DNA from: Chlorobiota bacterium
GTDB taxonomy: Bacteria > Bacteroidota > Ignavibacteria > OLB7
Assembly (NCBI GenBank): GCA_016700335.1
Contig: CP065014.1
Span: 2,517,001 to 2,581,000 of the forward strand
DNA: 64,000 nucleotides
Direction of reading: 5' to 3'
The notes beneath the pieces are model-generated. The model was not told the DNA's origin. It saw only the letters and a list, made by a program, of their open reading frames with translations, and made no database searches. Of this stretch, positions 26,771-35,062 are shown piece by piece (the stretch's first letter is position 1; every line of letters begins with the position of its first letter). A program made the translations under genes and the position numbers.

Positions 26771-28177
26771 TTACTTTTTTCTATCACTTAAAACTCTATC
26801 AATAGAATTCATAAAATCACCAATTCCAATTCCTACACCTATATAACCTGTACCATAACTTTGAGTTGTTTTTAATGTTTCAAATCCAGATGCTGGATCA
26901 TTGAAAGGTGATATATGAGAATAACCTAATACAATGTCAAATTGGGTCCAGTCAGTCAAAGTTAAACTTGATCTTAAACAGATATTAGTAATCATAGATG
27001 GATAAAAAGTTTGTTCAAAAGAGGGTTCTAAAATTAAAACATTTTTATAAAAACTCTCTCTATATCCTATTCTTAATGGCAAAAAACCAAATCCAACTGC
27101 ATTTTTATTTAAAGCATGAATATTTAATAGAGAAGTCCCAATAAAAAAGTTCTCAATGTCACCCAATCTAATTGGGAAGTTTGCTGTACCAAATTTAAGA
27201 ATTCCACCAGTAAATGTTTCACCTAAAGAATCTTGCAATACGGTATTAAAAAATGATTTTGAATCAGAGCCAAAAGTATGAACTACTGCAATGTTTAAAG
27301 CACTAACTTCAATAGCCGAATGTTTTTGGTTATCCCATTCAACCTCAAGTTCGCTTGGTTTATTTATAAAATCTAAAGCAGATATTCCGATTCCAAAATA
27401 AGGAAAAGTTAAATTTGGGTTTTTGCCATCCTTTTCACCAATTACCCATGTTGTTCCAGAAACAAAACCTGCATAACTTCTAATATTTAATCCCCCATAA
27501 GATCCAACATCCAATGAAACACCAAGGTTAATGTATTGTGAAGGGAAAAAAGATACTCCTAAATATGGAGTATAAAAAATATATGGAACTTCATCTCTTA
27601 AATAAAATCTTCTTTTTAAATAAGAATGGATCACTCCAATTAGGTATTCACCACGATCTAAATTTATACTTGAGTCTTTCTGAAAAGTTATAAACTCTGT
27701 TAATGAAGTACCAATAACCCAGTTGGGAGAGTCTGTTAACCATTTGAATTGACTCTCAAAAGGAACAAATCTAAAAATATTTGCCCCCATAATTTTTGTA
27801 TCATCAGGATGTTTAGCACTTAAAGATTTGAAAAATCCAAACAACCCATTCCCTGTTCCATCTGTTGATGTGCCTGGTGCAATTAAGCCAATACCTTCAA
27901 TTATTCCAAACCTCAGGAAATTGGGATAACGTCTTTCAACAATTGTATCAGTTTGAAGATACCTTCTAGTTGAATTACTTACTCTTGGAGATGGATAAAT
28001 TGTACCATTATCCCTACCATTACCAGGTAAATTCTTAACATCTGTATAAACAGTTGTATCTACTTCAGTTAAAGTATATTTATCAGATTCAATCCTGGAA
28101 ATACTAAAAGAGCAACCTGTAAATAATATTACTAAAACGCAAATAACTATTATATTTATTTTATTAAACAATTTCAT
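26771..28177 (-). CDS. Outer-membrane lipoprotein, beta-barrel-like, unknown function
   Basis: 468 residues with lipobox FTGC (Cys22). The rest alternates short beta strands with Gly and aromatic residues (YLGVSFFPSQYINLGVSLDVG, YGTGYIGVGIGIGDF), suggesting an outer-membrane barrel or barrel-associated protein. A lipidated barrel is unusual. It sits 33 bases after the PD40-OmpA lipoprotein gene in one apparent operon. No specific family recognised. Confidence 0.7.
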   Translation of the reverse strand: MKLFNKINIIVICVLVILFTGCSFSISRIESDKYTLTEVDTTVYTDVKNLPGNGRDNGTIYPSPRVSNSTRRYLQTDTIVERRYPNFLRFGIIEGIGLIAPGTSTDGTGNGLFGFFKSLSAKHPDDTKIMGANIFRFVPFESQFKWLTDSPNWVIGTSLTEFITFQKDSSINLDRGEYLIGVIHSYLKRRFYLRDEVPYIFYTPYLGVSFFPSQYINLGVSLDVGSYGGLNIRSYAGFVSGTTWVIGEKDGKNPNLTFPYFGIGISALDFINKPSELEVEWDNQKHSAIEVSALNIAVVHTFGSDSKSFFNTVLQDSLGETFTGGILKFGTANFPIRLGDIENFFIGTSLLNIHALNKNAVGFGFLPLRIGYRESFYKNVLILEPSFEQTFYPSMITNICLRSSLTLTDWTQFDIVLGYSHISPFNDPASGFETLKTTQSYGTGYIGVGIGIGDFMNSIDRVLSDRKK

Positions 28178-28210
28178 TTTAAATATTTTTTACAACAACA
28201 GAATATAAAA

Positions 28211-29902
28211 TTAATTTGATTTAACCTTTCCTCTTTTAACAATTTCAACTCTCCTTAATCTTAATCTATATTGATCATCAGTTTCATTTTCTTTAGGTAA
28301 TACAAACTTGTTTTTACCTTCACTTTTTGTTATTAAACCATCAGCTGAAACACCTCTTTTAATTAATTCTTCTTTAACAAAATTTGCTCTTTTTAATCCT
28401 AATTCAAAATTATATGAATCTGATCCTATTGAATCTGTATGACCAACAATATCAAATTGATATTTACCATTTTTTATGGCTGGTAATAATACTTGTGCAA
28501 TTTTATCTAACATATCCCCCCAATATTCCTTTGTTGCATAGCCGTTTGAATCTAATGTAAATGGATAAGGAGAATTAAATTCATTATATGGAAAATTGAC
28601 TCTTAATGTTATAATCTCTGGTACATAAGTATATTTCTTATTAATCTTAACATAGTTTGGTGGTATAAATTCTATGTCATATGTAAATGAAGTTGAATCA
28701 CCCGAACCCTTACTAATTTCTTGTTTACGTTTCTTTTTAAAATTAAATCTTTTTTGATTTTTTTTACTCCCTTCCTCAATCAGTTTAATAATTTCGTTAT
28801 CATCATCACCTTCATCAATTTTATCTGTATAATTCTCTTTTTCAAATTTTGAGATTGAGTCATTAACAACAAATTTTGGTAAGAAATCTCTTTTTTGATG
28901 AAAAACAAAAATATCAAATCCTTTATCAGGGTTTTGATTTGAAGCATAATATAATAATGTATCAGAATTTCCCCATGATGGCAATGAAGGACTCAACTCA
29001 TCATAAAATGTATTAATAGGTCTGCCTAAATTTTCTGATTTTTTTATAGGTCTTCTGTTGTATGAAAGCGGACATTTAAATAAATCATAACCTCCAGCAC
29101 TTTCTCCACCAGAAGATGAAAAGATAAGAAGTTTGTCGTTATCACAAATTAAAGGCGTAAGTTCATCACATGGCGTGTTTACAAAAGGACCAAGATTTTG
29201 CGGGCGTGACCAAATCCCTAGATAATCTCGTTGCGATATATAAATATCAGTACCTCCAAACCCACCAGGTCGGTCACTTACAAAATACATTGTATTGCCA
29301 TCAATACTAATGGAAGGCTGTCCATCCCAAAAACCTAAACTTGATTGTTCAGAATTCAAACACTTTTCTATTACATTATCTTTGATTTTTCCTTTGTAAA
29401 TATTATAATCACTATTAGAAAGTTCTACATCAACATTTTTTGATGTAAAAAAACTTTCGCCATTAATAGAATTTACAGCCGGAGTTCCTATAGTTTGTAA
29501 TTTATAATTTGTTTTAACAATTAAAGTATTTTTAAAATTTGCAGAATCTATTTTAAGGAATTCAATACTAAATATCTTATCTTGATAAATTGAATCAAAA
29601 TCTAATCTTCTAACAGTTATAAATCCATTATTTGTTGTTTCATTTACTGCAAAAGATAAACCATATTCGTTTTGATTTGTGTTAATTCCATTAACTTTTT
29701 TAATACTTGAATAAATTCCTGTTGAGTTGTAATGATATACTGTTGTATCTAAATTAGGTTTTGTAATACTTGAATAGACACATAGTTCAGATTTTTCAAA
29801 ATCATCAGAGACATTCTGAATTGGAAATCGAACAGTATTAACACAACTATTGAATAATATTAAGCATATTAAGAGTAGAATTATTTTTTTTACTTGAATC
29901 AA
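28211..29902 (-). CDS. PD40-repeat OmpA-family lipoprotein
   Basis: 563 residues from a TTG start that gives a lipoprotein signal with lipobox FNSC (Cys20). Residues about 185-340 carry PD40 (WD40-like) propeller repeats (SISIDGNTMYFVSDRPGGFGGTDIY, then LLIFSSSGG). A charged linker leads to an OmpA-C domain (about 440-560) with the peptidoglycan-binding core VGHTDSIGSDSYNFELGLKRA and LRLRRVEI. It should tether the outer membrane to peptidoglycan. The combination recalls the T9SS protein PorE, but the TPR and carboxypeptidase-regulatory parts of PorE are not visible. Confidence 0.87.
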   Translation of the reverse strand: MIQVKKIILLLICLILFNSCVNTVRFPIQNVSDDFEKSELCVYSSITKPNLDTTVYHYNSTGIYSSIKKVNGINTNQNEYGLSFAVNETTNNGFITVRRLDFDSIYQDKIFSIEFLKIDSANFKNTLIVKTNYKLQTIGTPAVNSINGESFFTSKNVDVELSNSDYNIYKGKIKDNVIEKCLNSEQSSLGFWDGQPSISIDGNTMYFVSDRPGGFGGTDIYISQRDYLGIWSRPQNLGPFVNTPCDELTPLICDNDKLLIFSSSGGESAGGYDLFKCPLSYNRRPIKKSENLGRPINTFYDELSPSLPSWGNSDTLLYYASNQNPDKGFDIFVFHQKRDFLPKFVVNDSISKFEKENYTDKIDEGDDDNEIIKLIEEGSKKNQKRFNFKKKRKQEISKGSGDSTSFTYDIEFIPPNYVKINKKYTYVPEIITLRVNFPYNEFNSPYPFTLDSNGYATKEYWGDMLDKIAQVLLPAIKNGKYQFDIVGHTDSIGSDSYNFELGLKRANFVKEELIKRGVSADGLITKSEGKNKFVLPKENETDDQYRLRLRRVEIVKRGKVKSN

Positions 29903-30164
29903 AAAATTGTTATGTAATAATTATAAAAAGTCAATACAAAAAAATTTAGCTAATGTAATTTATGAAAAATTTAATTATTTAGTTATTTGAAATAAACTCT
30001 AATTGTAAATCTTAGTTTCAATTAACTTTTCAATAAGATAAAATTGATTAATCAAATTTTAGGTAAGATTTATTTGGCATCATAATTGTTGATATTAACT
30101 TTTTCTATTACTATTTCATTACAAATTAATTAAATTTGAACATAATATTAATTCCAATATTAAA

Positions 30165-30764
30165 ATGAATATTTCAATTTCTGATAATTCAGACAATATT
30201 AAGTCTAATCAAGAAAATCGTAGATTTACACATGAAGAGCTTCAAGCTATTTTAAAGCGAGCGTTAGATGGAAAAACTGGTAGTTCAACCTTGGGCTATG
30301 AAGACATTTTAGATACTGCAAAAGAGTTGGGGATATCTCCTCAAGAAATTGATCGAGCTATTTATGAACAGAATAATGTTGCACCATTTGAAGAGGCAAG
30401 AAACAAGTTTTTGATTCATTCTAAAGAAGAATGGCGAAGTCATTTTGTAAGTTATGCTATTGTTAATACTGCTCTATTCTTTTTAAGTATTGCTACTGGA
30501 GGTGAATGGTTTGTGTTTCCTTTAATAGGATGGGGTATTGGGTTAGCTTTTCACACTTATAATACTTTCTTTCCTTCAGAGAAGGAAATTGAGAAAGGTG
30601 TTTCTAAACTATTAGCTCGTCAAACTAGATTAAATATGCTAACATCTAGGAAATCTAAACCAATTTCAAAAAAGTTGAGTTTTGATATACAAGATGGGAA
30701 ATTTATAATTGAGAAAGGTGATAAAAGAGTTGAAATTGGTGGATCTAAAAAAAATATACTTTAA
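30165..30764 (+). CDS. 2TM-domain protein of unknown function
   Basis: 199 residues. The N-terminal ~80 residues are soluble and helical (FTHEELQAILKRALDGKTG, ILDTAKELGISPQEID). A 2TM-type domain follows with two membrane segments (about 100-118 and 122-140; WFVFPLIGWGIGLAFHTYNTF), and the C-terminal ~50 residues are basic. The second segment with FPLIGWGIGLAFH is typical of the 2TM family found fused to kinases or alone in Bacteroidota. Nine bases separate it from the next gene, so they are probably co-transcribed. Confidence 0.8.
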   Translation: MNISISDNSDNIKSNQENRRFTHEELQAILKRALDGKTGSSTLGYEDILDTAKELGISPQEIDRAIYEQNNVAPFEEARNKFLIHSKEEWRSHFVSYAIVNTALFFLSIATGGEWFVFPLIGWGIGLAFHTYNTFFPSEKEIEKGVSKLLARQTRLNMLTSRKSKPISKKLSFDIQDGKFIIEKGDKRVEIGGSKKNIL

Positions 30765-30773
30765 TCTAATTAA

Positions 30774-32222
30774 ATGAAATTATCATTTTGTTTTGCCTCG
30801 ATTGTACTTCTTTTTTTGGTTTCTTGTAAAAAAGAATTACCAACTGAACCATCAATTGTTATTCCCTCAGATTCTGATTCTATAATTTTTTCTAAACATA
30901 TTCAACCAATTCTAAAGCAATCATGTGCTGGAATAGGTTGTCATATAAATGGAGAAAAATTCAATGGAGTATCTTTAGATTCTTGGCAAGATATATTTAA
31001 TGGTTCAAAATTAGGTGCAATAGTAGTTCCTTTTTCAGGCAAGAAAAGTTTACTATTGAGCATTATAAATTCCGATACTTTGTTCGCCCCAGTTTCAACT
31101 CCATCAATGCCATTTGGTCGGAATAAATTACCATTATCTTACATCAAAACAATCAAGCGTTGGATAGATGAAGGAGCTAAAAATGATAATAGTGAAATAA
31201 ACTTAGATTCACCAAATCGTCAAAGAATTTTTCTAACTTCTCAGTCTGAAGATAAAGTTAGTGTAATAGATCTAGAAAAAAAATTGTTAACAAGATTTAT
31301 TACTGTTGGTAATAGAGATGATAATACAACACCACCTGAAGCTCCACATAATATCGCTCTTTCCCCAGATAAAAAGTATTTTTATGTAAACTTGATTGCT
31401 TCTGGTTACATTGAAAAATATTCTACTGAAACCTATAAAAAACTCGGTGAATTGAGAGTTGGTAGTTCTCCATCTCAAATTATTTTAACAAAAAATGGAG
31501 AAAATTTGTTTGTATCTAATTTTAATACAAATGAGAAATTCATTTTTATGGTTAATACAAAAAATATGACAGTTATTAGAACAATTGAAGAAGTAGGAAG
31601 AGGTTCCCATAGTCTTGTATTAAGTCAGGATGAGAAATTTCTTTATTCTGCTAATGCTTATGGCGATGAAATATCTGAGATTGATTTGACGACATTTGAA
31701 GTTACAAGAAGACTTTCAATAATACCTAATTCTCCTTTAGCACCTAATGGAGTTGCAACTGTAGAACCTTATCATTTAATCCTATCTAAAAATGGTAGAA
31801 CAATTTATGTAAGTTGTAGAAAACATTCAGAAGTAAGAGTAATAGATATTCCAAAATGGCAAGTAATTGACAGTATAAAAGTTGGGAACAGACCACTTAT
31901 AATAGCATTTACACCTAACGAAGATGAAATCTGGGTACCTAATCAAGCTGATAATAGTCTTTCAATAATTAATATTCTAAATTCTAAGGTAACTCAAACA
32001 ATTTCTGGTTTCAAAAGCCAACCTCATGCAATAGCATTTACTCAAAATAGCAGTAAAGCATATGTTACTTGTGAGAATCAAAAAGATCCAGAATTACATC
32101 ATCCAATAATAGGCAATTCAACAGTTTCTGGTTTAGTATATGAAGTTAATGTTCTTACAAAAAGTATTAACTCTAATATTGAAGTAGGAGGATTTGCGGC
32201 TGGAATTGTTATAAAGGAGTGA
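30774..32222 (+). CDS. Lipoprotein with CX4CH haem motif and YVTN beta-propeller
   Basis: 482 residues with lipobox LVSC (Cys18). A small c-type cytochrome-like domain spans about 38-135. Its haem motif is CAGIGCH (C51, C56, H57), a CX4CH form rather than CXXCH, and SMPFG with M112 could give the second ligand; IKRWIDEGA is the usual end of such domains. Residues about 150-480 contain repeats like SEDKVSVIDLEKKLLTRFITVG, characteristic of a YVTN/YncE-type beta-propeller. It is probably periplasmic or surface-exposed, in electron transfer or metal/redox enzymology. The fusion is unusual. It follows a 2TM gene and precedes a radical SAM gene. Confidence 0.8.
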   Translation: MKLSFCFASIVLLFLVSCKKELPTEPSIVIPSDSDSIIFSKHIQPILKQSCAGIGCHINGEKFNGVSLDSWQDIFNGSKLGAIVVPFSGKKSLLLSIINSDTLFAPVSTPSMPFGRNKLPLSYIKTIKRWIDEGAKNDNSEINLDSPNRQRIFLTSQSEDKVSVIDLEKKLLTRFITVGNRDDNTTPPEAPHNIALSPDKKYFYVNLIASGYIEKYSTETYKKLGELRVGSSPSQIILTKNGENLFVSNFNTNEKFIFMVNTKNMTVIRTIEEVGRGSHSLVLSQDEKFLYSANAYGDEISEIDLTTFEVTRRLSIIPNSPLAPNGVATVEPYHLILSKNGRTIYVSCRKHSEVRVIDIPKWQVIDSIKVGNRPLIIAFTPNEDEIWVPNQADNSLSIINILNSKVTQTISGFKSQPHAIAFTQNSSKAYVTCENQKDPELHHPIIGNSTVSGLVYEVNVLTKSINSNIEVGGFAAGIVIKE

Positions 32223-32326
32223 TAATTTATTTATTTCAGTTTGATATAATCGATTTAAAATTGAATATTTATTGTAATCAATTTAAAATAATTTAAAAAT
32301 TTATAATTAAAAATAATATTCAATTT

Positions 32327-33724
32327 ATGGATCGTCCTTATATTTTTTATGAGTTAACAAATAGCATTTGTTCACAATGTTTATCAAAAGTAGAAGCAAA
32401 AGTAATTTTTCAAGATAAAAATGTTTATCTTCATAAATTTTGCCCTACTCACAAATTTGAGAAGGTATTAATATCAACAGATATTGAGTACTATAAAAAA
32501 CAAAGAAATTTTCTTAAGCCTGGTCAAATGCCAGTTAAATTCAATACTCCTGTTGAACATGGCTGCCCTTATGATTGTGGATTGTGTACTGATCATGAAC
32601 AGCATAGCTGCTTAACTTTGTTAGAAATCACTGATAATTGTAATCTTACATGCCCAATTTGTTATGCTGAATCTTCACCCAAACTCTTGCATCGTTCTCT
32701 TGAGCAAATTGAGTTTATGTTAAACAAAATCATTGAGAATGAAGGCGAACCTGATATTGTACAAATTAGTGGTGGAGAGCCTACAATTCATCCTGATTTC
32801 TTTAAAATTTTAGATTTATGTAAATCTAGACCTATTAAGCATTTGATGATAAATACAAATGGAATTAGAATTGCTCAAGAACCAGAATTTGTAAAACAAC
32901 TTGCAAATTATATGCCGGGGTTTGAAATTTATCTTCAGTTTGATTCTTTTAAAGTAGAAGCACATTTAACTCTAAGAGGGGCAGATTTGAGAAATATTCG
33001 ATTAAAGGCTATTGAAAATTTAAACAAATATAATATCTCTACAAATTTAGTTGTTACCTTAGTTAAAGGTCTGAATGATGATGAAATTGGTGATATTATT
33101 AAATTTGCTATAAAGCAAAAATGTGTTAGAGGTATAACTTTTCAACCTGTTCAAATTGCAGGAAGAACAGAAGATTTTAATCCAGCTACTGATAGGTTAA
33201 CTCTGTCTGAAGTCCGACAAAACATACTTGATCAAAGTAATGTTTTTAAATCTAATGATATAATTCCTGTTCCTTGTCATCCAGATTGTTTGGCTATGGC
33301 TTATGCTTTAAAATTAGGTGGTGATGTAATCCCTCTTACAAGCCTTATACCAGATGATGTGTGGCTTGGTGTTGAGGGGAATACAATTGTTTATGAACAA
33401 AATGATGATATTAAAGATCATTTATTTAAACTCTTTTCAACTTCTCATTCACCTATTTCTGCCTCTTTATCTTTAAGACAGCTATTATGCTGTATTCCGT
33501 TTGTAAAAGCTCCAGAGAATATCGGGTATGATAATCTTTTTAGAATTATTATCATGCAATTTTTAGATCCATATAATTTTGATGTACGCTCAGTTAAAAG
33601 ATCTTGTGTTCATATAGTACACCCTAATGGAAAAATTATTCCCTTTGATACTTATAATATCTTTTATAGAGAAGGAAAGGAATCCATTTTACAACCTCAT
33701 CAAATAGAACTTCCTAATTCTTGA
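32327..33724 (+). CDS. Radical SAM protein with two CX3CX2C motifs (MJ0619-like)
   Basis: 465 residues. A Cys-rich N-terminus (C15, C18, C39) precedes a first CX3CX2C (C80, C84, C87) and the canonical radical SAM motif C105-x3-C109-x2-C112 (CNLTCPICYAES). ISGGEPTIHPD follows as the SAM-binding GGE region. The C-terminus ends in the motif SCVHIVHPNGKIIPFDTYN. This layout resembles MJ0619, the archaeal pterin methylase, and its uncharacterised bacterial relatives. The reaction here is unknown; a methyl transfer is the best guess. No methanopterin genes adjoin it. Gap of 104 bases after the haem lipoprotein. Confidence 0.83.
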   Translation: MDRPYIFYELTNSICSQCLSKVEAKVIFQDKNVYLHKFCPTHKFEKVLISTDIEYYKKQRNFLKPGQMPVKFNTPVEHGCPYDCGLCTDHEQHSCLTLLEITDNCNLTCPICYAESSPKLLHRSLEQIEFMLNKIIENEGEPDIVQISGGEPTIHPDFFKILDLCKSRPIKHLMINTNGIRIAQEPEFVKQLANYMPGFEIYLQFDSFKVEAHLTLRGADLRNIRLKAIENLNKYNISTNLVVTLVKGLNDDEIGDIIKFAIKQKCVRGITFQPVQIAGRTEDFNPATDRLTLSEVRQNILDQSNVFKSNDIIPVPCHPDCLAMAYALKLGGDVIPLTSLIPDDVWLGVEGNTIVYEQNDDIKDHLFKLFSTSHSPISASLSLRQLLCCIPFVKAPENIGYDNLFRIIIMQFLDPYNFDVRSVKRSCVHIVHPNGKIIPFDTYNIFYREGKESILQPHQIELPNS

Positions 33725-33851
33725 GATATTAAAAAATTTTCTTGATATTGTTTGTAAATAGTTACATTTTTATAATTTAATTTGTGTAATTTTAATTTAC
33801 AACTTATTAAAAATTATCTTAATTAACTTTAATCATTAAAATAATTATTGA

Positions 33852-34937
33852 ATGAATATTTATGCAGTTATAATGGCTGGTGGTGTAGGTGCTAGACTTT
33901 GGCCACGTAGTCGTGAGAAATCTCCAAAGCAACTTCTTCATATTTTAGGTGAAGGGACAATGCTTCAAAACACTATCTCTAGGTTACAACCTTTTATTCC
34001 TTATGATAAGATATTAATAGTTACAAATAAATTACAGATTGAACAAGTTCATGAACAGAATCCCCAAATACCTTATGAAAATATTATTTCAGAACCATTT
34101 GGTAGAAACACTGCTCCTTGCGTTGCACTAGCTGCTTTTGTATTACAAGCTAGAGATCCTAATGCCGTTATGATTACATTACCAGCAGATCATCATATTC
34201 AAAATGTTGGAGAATTTCAAAGATTGTTATCAATGACTTCTATTGCTGCAGATGAATTGAATTGTTTGGCAACAATTGGAATATCTCCAACAAGACCTGA
34301 AACTGGTTATGGTTACATTCAAAGAAATGATCAAACAGATAAATATAATCCCTTTTTTAATGATGGCTTAAGAAGAGTACTTACATTTGCTGAAAAGCCA
34401 GATTTTAATACAGCAGAAAGGTTTATAGCAAGTGGTGATTTTTTATGGAATAGTGGTATGTTTATTTGGAAAGTTGATACTATATTAGATGCTTTTAAGG
34501 AACATCTACCTTTGATTTTTGATGAACTTACTTATGTGAAAGATAAAATTGGAACTAACAAATTCGAATCTGCATTAGTAAATGCCTATAGTAATATTCA
34601 TCCTATCTCAATTGATTATGGAATTATGGAAAAAGCACATAATGTTTTTGTAGCTCAAGGGGATTTTGGCTGGAGTGATGTTGGTAGCTGGGATGAGGCT
34701 TACAGATTAGCTCGTAAAGACTCTGATGGTAATTTTATTGAAGGTGATGTAATTGCCGTAAATGTCAAAAATTCATTTATTAGAAGTGATAACCAAATGA
34801 TTGCAGTTGTTGGTTTAGAAGATGTTATTGTAATAGATACATCAGATGCAATTCTTATTTGCAAAAAAGGTTCCTCTCAAAATGTTCAAGCAGTTGTTGA
34901 TTATTTAAGAAGAAAAAAAATTAATAGTTTGTTGTAA
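33852..34937 (+). CDS. manC: Mannose-1-phosphate guanylyltransferase
   Basis: 361 residues. The nucleotidyltransferase signature GGVGARLWPRSREKSPKQ is at residues 10-27. ISEPFGRNTAPCVALAAF and MITLPADHHI follow, and later EKPDFNTAERFIASGDFLWNSGMF and IDYGIMEKAHNVFVAQGDFGWSDVGSWD. It makes GDP-mannose from mannose-1-phosphate and GTP in the cytoplasm, feeding surface glycans. Only the nucleotidyltransferase part is present, not the isomerase half of bifunctional forms. It has no sugar-gene neighbours. Confidence 0.94.
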   Translation: MNIYAVIMAGGVGARLWPRSREKSPKQLLHILGEGTMLQNTISRLQPFIPYDKILIVTNKLQIEQVHEQNPQIPYENIISEPFGRNTAPCVALAAFVLQARDPNAVMITLPADHHIQNVGEFQRLLSMTSIAADELNCLATIGISPTRPETGYGYIQRNDQTDKYNPFFNDGLRRVLTFAEKPDFNTAERFIASGDFLWNSGMFIWKVDTILDAFKEHLPLIFDELTYVKDKIGTNKFESALVNAYSNIHPISIDYGIMEKAHNVFVAQGDFGWSDVGSWDEAYRLARKDSDGNFIEGDVIAVNVKNSFIRSDNQMIAVVGLEDVIVIDTSDAILICKKGSSQNVQAVVDYLRRKKINSLL

Positions 34938-35052
34938 ATTTACTAATTAATACTTTTTTTTGTTTCTATTTATTAGATGCTAATATATAGCTTTAATTTT
35001 TTATATGTTATTTGGTTAATCAATTTGTTAATAATTTAAAAGTTAAACGAAT

Positions 35053-35060
35053 TATTTTTG
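35053..35060 (+). promoter_or_regulatory. -7-like element directly before the M1 peptidase start
   Basis: TATTTTTG ends two bases before the ATG at 35063. A TTTG (35024-35027) lies 25 bases upstream, slightly beyond the usual spacing. If functional, transcription would begin at or next to the ATG, giving a leaderless message. Confidence 0.4.
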
Positions 35061-35062
35061 CA

